From Taenia hydatigena (Eukaryota; Platyhelminthes; Cestoda; Cyclophyllidea; Taeniidae), in the NCBI GenBank assembly GCA_036345935.2, contig JADWOT020000005.1, positions 2,846,696 through 2,910,695 on the forward strand: 64,000 bases of DNA, in the 5' to 3' direction. Position numbers and translations under genes: made by a program. The notes below the pieces were generated by a model. It worked only from the letters and a program-made list of their open reading frames with translations, made no database searches and had not been told where the DNA came from. This document shows, one piece after another, positions 58,462-64,000 of the stretch. How positions within the stretch are numbered: position 1 is the first letter of the stretch; every line of letters begins with the position of its first letter.

Positions 58462-61285
58462 GAATCGTCTCCTCTTTATCCTCCTCCTCTTGATTCTCCT
58501 ATACCAAATGAAACATTTACCCTGGTCAAGATCTTTGGTGTCTTACATAGGGATACATTGGAGTAGAAAAAGAGAAGAGGGTTACGTTTAGGTTGCAGTG
58601 ACTTAAAATGTGTGCCATGCGAGTTATTTTATTGACTACTTAGGAATGTTTAATCTTTGTAGTTACTGAATGGCCATTTGGTGTGTGACCTACTAGGTTC
58701 TTTTTTTAGCACCAGCTCATACAACTCCTCTCTTTGCTAGTTCATCAACCAGATGAGTAGGGGATGGATACTGCGGGGTGGGGGCCTTTGTGAAGTGGTG
58801 TGGAGGTGTGAAGACGGTGTAAAGACTTGACAGTCGGTGTGATGAGCACTACGCCACATTGAGTCGGGGTCCTTGTCGTGTTCACAGATTAGTCACGTGT
58901 GTGCATAGCAAGTTGGATGAATCAGTGGTGGTGCATTTTATGTATGCTTGAACGTGATGGACGATTTCGTCATTGTATACGAAGAAGTCACAAAGCGTGG
59001 ATACTGAAGGGATTCAAATGGGGTTTTATAGGCTTCAACAGCACACCACCTCTCGTCACGGTTTGACTCGGATCTGTAACTTTGTGGAGCCGTGGGAAGC
59101 AGGTTTTTAAGGGGTGAAGTTGGTGTCTGATTGCCTGAGTTCGAGCATTGTGCTCACTGGGCGGACATTGTGTTGAAGAGCCCAATTCTATGGCGCATAG
59201 TCGACGCACTTAGTTACAATACAGAATGCATCCTGACTGTGTTATTGAAAAGTCCTCTCGGTAATGCATTAATCGTGTCTCGACTGGACATGGCAGAAGC
59301 TGACTTAGTGGCTTTGCGTTGTACAGGCCGAAGCTTGCATATTGATGATGCTTTGTTTAGTGATTGGCAGTTTTTTGTGGAATCATTCAGTGTTCTCTAA
59401 GGTGCAAGTGGACGCTCCTGCAATCCTTACCTCGTAACTTAGCGGTGTGTGCACAAATGTGTCAACAAACCTCTATGCTGCATTTTTCCGTTGCTTTGGC
59501 TATGGAATGGTGTGGAATGTGTTCCTCGTGTCCTCCGTAGCTGACAATTTGATCCGTTTTTATTGTCTTTCTAGCATTAACTGTGGCTCCAGTTCACTTG
59601 GATAGTGCAACAGTCAGAAGGAGACACAGAAGATGAAGAAAATGGATTTCCATTGTTGAGGTGCCGTCGTGATTACCGTTGAGACACTGTAACCGGCTTC
59701 TAATTGACAGCAGTGATCCTCTGAAGAGTTGTACAAGCGTGAGAATGTGGAGGACTGGGGCAAACCCTCCTACTATTGCTGCTGACTACTCAAGGCGTGC
59801 GAGACTGAAATCTCTCTCAGACTGATTGTCGATTTAGCCAAGACTAAGTCGTTTTATGGAAGGCGACGAAGCACTGATATTGTCCATGCACAGTGACAGC
59901 ACATTCAACTCCGTGGGCTCGAATCGTCTGTTAAACTGATGTTTGTCCAACATCCCTGGCATAATGGTGAAGTCTAAGACGACGCTGCCAAGCTGTGCAG
60001 TTGCGTAGGGCAGACTTTCATCTTGATGGCGGTGGGAATCCTAATACAGACGCATCCACCTAAAAGTCTTCATCACGACTTTCATTTTCCAATCTGCCTT
60101 AAGCGCATTCACCATTCTCTTCGATGTCTCTACTGATGTTGGATGGATGGAATCCGCGTTGGCAATCTCGGTGGCTAAATCTATTGCATTGGAGACGAAG
60201 TTGAGGTGTCTTCTGAAGGACTACTTTTCAGGACCCCAAACAACAACTTTAACATGACCTAGAACGATTTTAGCGTTTCCTAGGCCTTTATTTCGGTGGT
60301 TGTTACTACATCTGTTGGAAGTAGACAGGGATGGGCGTCCAGGTGACGCACCAGTTAAATTGGCATACACAACGGAGCAAGGAGCTGTCTCCAACCCCAT
60401 TCCACACCAATGCGGTACCAACATAAAAATTGGTGAAGCGTTTACCTTTCTTTCTCAAATTTGAGCGTGTTGTGCAGATTCTTTTCTCGAAGACGTTCGT
60501 CTAGATCTCATCAACCTCGTGCATCGAAGCTCTACTAGGCTATGTTGCATTGGGGACGACACAGACTTGTGAGACAGTCTAGACGAAAGTTAAAGCACAC
60601 TTAACTTCTTCGAGAACGAGTCTGATATGAATTTACGAGGACCGTCAGGAAGGAATGGAAGGAGAAGGAGATGGTGACTTAAAACTGGCCTGACCTTGAC
60701 ACTATTTTAAATCTCCCTACCACAAACCGTTTATTTACTAAGTAATTCCGCACCAAATCAGTAAATATGCATTGACAACTGATGAAAAATACGTGCAACT
60801 GACAAGCTGTCAAACATCAAAGAGGATTGAGCGCTTTGAAGTGCACTTTAAAAGGCGCATGTGAGTATACACGTGATTGGTGTCACTGCGGTTAGAAAAA
60901 TAAATCAAAAGCATTGCCTATCATTTAGCTGGGCTTTGGATCGTCCTTTTGCCTTTGATCCAGCCAACTTTTCGTTCTTCTTTGCTTGACTGCTTCACTG
61001 CAGTTCGTCCTTCCTTCTTTCTTGTTCTAAGAAATGCTTGCAATCCCCTTTTACGCATTCGGTGCAGCCCTCTTTCTTGCCTTTCTACAGTCCTATTCTT
61101 GCTTCAAGTTCGGTTGACCACCTTATTGTAGCCCTTCTTTCCTTCCTGTGCAATGGAAAATCAAGTTTTGACCCAATAAAGATGAAAATTATGACAGATA
61201 ATTTTGTGGAAATATCCTGATGACTTTGTCCAATATTGAGAGAATACACGATCATAGCAGACACCGCTCCAATCGCATGGTTGTT
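58462..61285. other. Copy B of the ATE1 3' flank
   Basis: Duplicate of 22119-24942 with about one difference per 200-300 bp. The decayed minus-strand coding-like stretch recurs at about 60424-59840. Substitutions fall without codon-position preference in the small ORF at 59131-59400, including amino-acid changes, which argues against that ORF being a gene. Confidence 0.5.
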
Positions 61286-61718
61286 TACGCCGTCCTCTCT
61301 GCGATCACACTGGCATACTTCATTGTTGACGCCACCTTCTCTGGAAGTCTCCCACCTCTTCTCCACATTTATGGCCACGTCTTCACTCACCCTCACACAC
61401 TCACTTTTTCTCGGCCCAACACCTTGCGCACTGCATGCCACCTCTTGTGATAGATTCTGTCAATCACGAAGCGGAAGAACCTTTTCATTGGAGAGTGAAA
61501 TGCTTCCATTCATCTGACAGGTATGCAACCACCTTCAATAAGTTGGACACACTTCAACTGCTACGTGCATGTCATCTTGATTCGGAGGAGCCTCCAAACC
61601 ACAGAGAGTAGAATGCTTGCGTAGGTGCCTCATGACCAAATGGGACAGGAGGCGTCGCAGTTTGATACCTACAATGTGTGGGTGCTTGTTTAGGCTCATG
61701 TATGCCAGTTTTTGGATA
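61286..61718 (+). repeat. Left arm of the 433-bp inverted repeat in copy B
   Basis: Corresponds to 24943-25375; the inverted partner starts near 63786 and is cut by the window end. A few positions differ from copy A's left arm. Confidence 0.85.
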
Positions 61719-63785
61719 TCGATAGATCAATGGACAACAAAGGATACGGTGCTGTATCTTTGTTCACCACCGACGTGGTAATAAGTCCAGCTCCCTTCCG
61801 ATGTGTAGCGCGGCCTTTCCAGACAGTCTAATCAAGTAAGAAAAATCTTAAAAATTTGAAACTGACCCTTTTAAATCTATATCGCACTAGAAGGAGACTG
61901 CAGTTTGGACACAGAATGTGGAGAGGAGGGATGTGAGAAATTAGGATCAAGTATTCGATTCTTAAATTTGCGTAGGGGTCTATTATGCATGCCAGCTTTA
62001 CGAAACTGCAGTTCTTAATGTTTAACTCTAACGATGCTGAGTTTTCTCTGCTACTTTTATATTTGTCCTTTTAAGCGGTTCCTTTAAAGAGTGCTACTTA
62101 ATAAAGAATAAGTAGTTTGGGGGGAGTTGAGGGTCAAGGTCAAGGTATTACCTCCAGATTTGCTTTCCATAAGCTATTTACCACATTTTTAAGCTTTCAT
62201 CCAAACTTGTTCCGCACTACTTAATAAGCTGGATGGCTACGAAGTTCTGACTCACGGCATGGTGACGCCCACGTCCTACCTCTCCTTTTGCGTTCTTTTA
62301 CCAGCTTCAGTGCTGAACACAAGAATAGCCTTATCAAAAATTCAAAATTCACCTAATCCATTCCTTTAACACATGGTTTACGTTTCTTTCAATGATTAAT
62401 GAGGGTTTTTTGATTACGCTATTCGTGAGCCAATATCTCATGTGTTTAGACGATTTACTGGTTCTTGGCAAACGCAAGCAATTACGCTGTACTGACAACG
62501 ATAAAATAAACATAACTAGAAAAACAGGATGTAATGTTACCGAGTAGTGAGCTTGAACTCCGTAATTTTGGTGTACCTCATTTTCAATTGGGAGGTCTCA
62601 AACCTACCGCATAAAAATTATAGAAAGATAAGAACAATGCATAGGTGCTCCCTTTGAATTTACCGAGCATCACTATCCTAAAATGCTTATTTTTTAACTA
62701 AGCAGGTCTGTCCAAAGCACGAATGCATTGGGAAAGAGAGACTGCTGGAGGAACCGTTTATGTTACGTCCACCGAAAGAAAGCGAACATTTTAGACAGTG
62801 CTGCAACAATGGCGCAATGAAGGGTGTCTGCAGCCTTAACTTACAGTAAAGAAGACGCTACATTAGAGCTGTAGCATAGATGACTTACTGATTTATGGCA
62901 GCCACATTTGAGCACACAGTACTAATGATGTTAAAGTGAGCAAATGGGGAGTTAGGACGTGGGCGTCACCATGCCGTAAGTCAGGACCCGGCAGTCTTCT
63001 AACCTTCGAAGGCGGTGTATCGCAGTATTATACGAAGTCTTAAATCTGTGACGAAAACAAAATATGTAGAAACTGAAGTAGAATTGGAGCCGAACTTGAA
63101 ATCGAACTCGCACCTCAAACTACTTGCCATTTAATTAAGTAGATCTGCCTGAGCAGGCAAATTTATTGACTAACAGAAAATTATTAAGAAGAGGTGATTA
63201 GCTGTTCAGCACAGACCAAGAGTACACCTTTTTGTAGTGATATAACCATATTTGGCAGAAATTAGAAGGAAATCAAAAGGTCTAAGTGCTGACCTTGACC
63301 CTGCAACTCCACCCTAAGCTACTTATTAAGTGGTTTTGGTTAAAAATTATGTATGTAATGGTTAGCATGGTTCAGTGAGAAAATTTGGACTAGCTGTAAA
63401 CCATAAACTAGGAAAAAGCATGACGAAATGCGGTGTACATGCGGCACGTGACAGTGAATTCATTAGTGTGCTACTGAAGTGGGGAATCAAATGTGTCAGC
63501 TACATTCATTCTTTCCCTCACCTCCCCCTTTCCATGCTTTTTACTGCCTAATTGCAATACTCTCTTCTTTGAAATCTCTTATATTAAACGTAAAAAAAAA
63601 AAATATGTAGGGTATCATTTAAAATTTTTAGGCATTTTTAGGAAGAGAACCGCAGCCACGCAAAGCTCTACTGTATTATTGAGGAGGACTGGGCTTATTA
63701 CCACCTCGGTAATGGTCAGCGATTCAGCATTGCACACTTTTTTGTTCATTAATTCATTGTAATTCGAGAGAAGGTTTTTGCTATA
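61719..63785. other. Central spacer, copy B
   Basis: Duplicate of 25376-27440; no gene. The nested inverted repeat is present with one mismatch in the right half (near 62978). Confidence 0.6.
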
Positions 63786-64000
63786 CCCCAAGGCTGGCAT
63801 ATATGAGCCTAAACAAACACCCACACATTGTAGGTATCAAACTGCGACGCCTCCTGTCCCATTTGGTCATGAGGCACCTACGCAAACATTCTACTCTCTG
63901 TGGTTTGGAGGCTCCACCGAATCGAGATGACATGCACGTAGCAGTTGAAGTGCGTCCAACTTATTGAAGGTGGTTGCATACCTGTCAGATGAATGGAAGC

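Overview
The window is animal nuclear DNA: every recognisable gene is split by GT-AG introns and the families are metazoan. The best guess is a parasitic flatworm, probably a tapeworm. The guess rests on intron sizes (introns of 36-43 nt mixed with introns of 50-1500 nt), a long cysteine-rich prosaposin-like gene, and relics of Ty3/gypsy and small LTR elements. No rRNA, tRNA, CRISPR or prokaryotic operon structure was seen.

Layout. 1446-6110 (-): N-terminal exons of a MAP1/futsch-family microtubule-associated protein; the rest should lie left of the window. 6290-9966: decayed Ty3/gypsy pol relic plus LTR fragments. 10398-15341 (+): 16-exon secreted protein with alternating saposin A and saposin B domains. 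15342-17693: no convincing gene. 17694-40667: an old, large inverted duplication. Its left arm carries an intact ATE1 (arginyl-tRNA-protein transferase) gene on + (19941-22118), and its right arm an intact, diverged ATE1 paralogue on - (38655-40667). The arms meet around 25.4-27.4 kb through a 433-bp near-identical inverted repeat. 40975-41863: a complete small non-autonomous LTR element. 44976-47090 (-): SLC3A/4F2hc-type amino-acid transporter heavy chain. 48382-48660 (-): candidate small secreted protein. 49060-52542 (+): first three exons of a peroxidasin-like LRR-Ig-peroxidase gene that stops mid peroxidase domain. 53268-53935: second small LTR element. 53936-54035: a gap of exactly 100 N. 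54036-64000: a second copy, about 99.6% identical by eye and in the same orientation, of 17694-27655, including a third ATE1 gene.

The most interesting region is the ATE1 palindrome. The two inverted paralogues share a tract of about 1.0 kb (exon 3 end to mid exon 7, introns included) that is almost identical, while both flanks are strongly diverged. This is the signature of arm-to-arm gene conversion. The left-arm gene has expanded a 54-55-residue repeat in its central linker, and the right-arm gene carries an extra 36-nt intron. The 10-kb direct duplication abuts the N gap and coincides with loss of the 3' half of the peroxidasin gene, so a scaffolding error or unmerged haplotype must be excluded before calling it biological.
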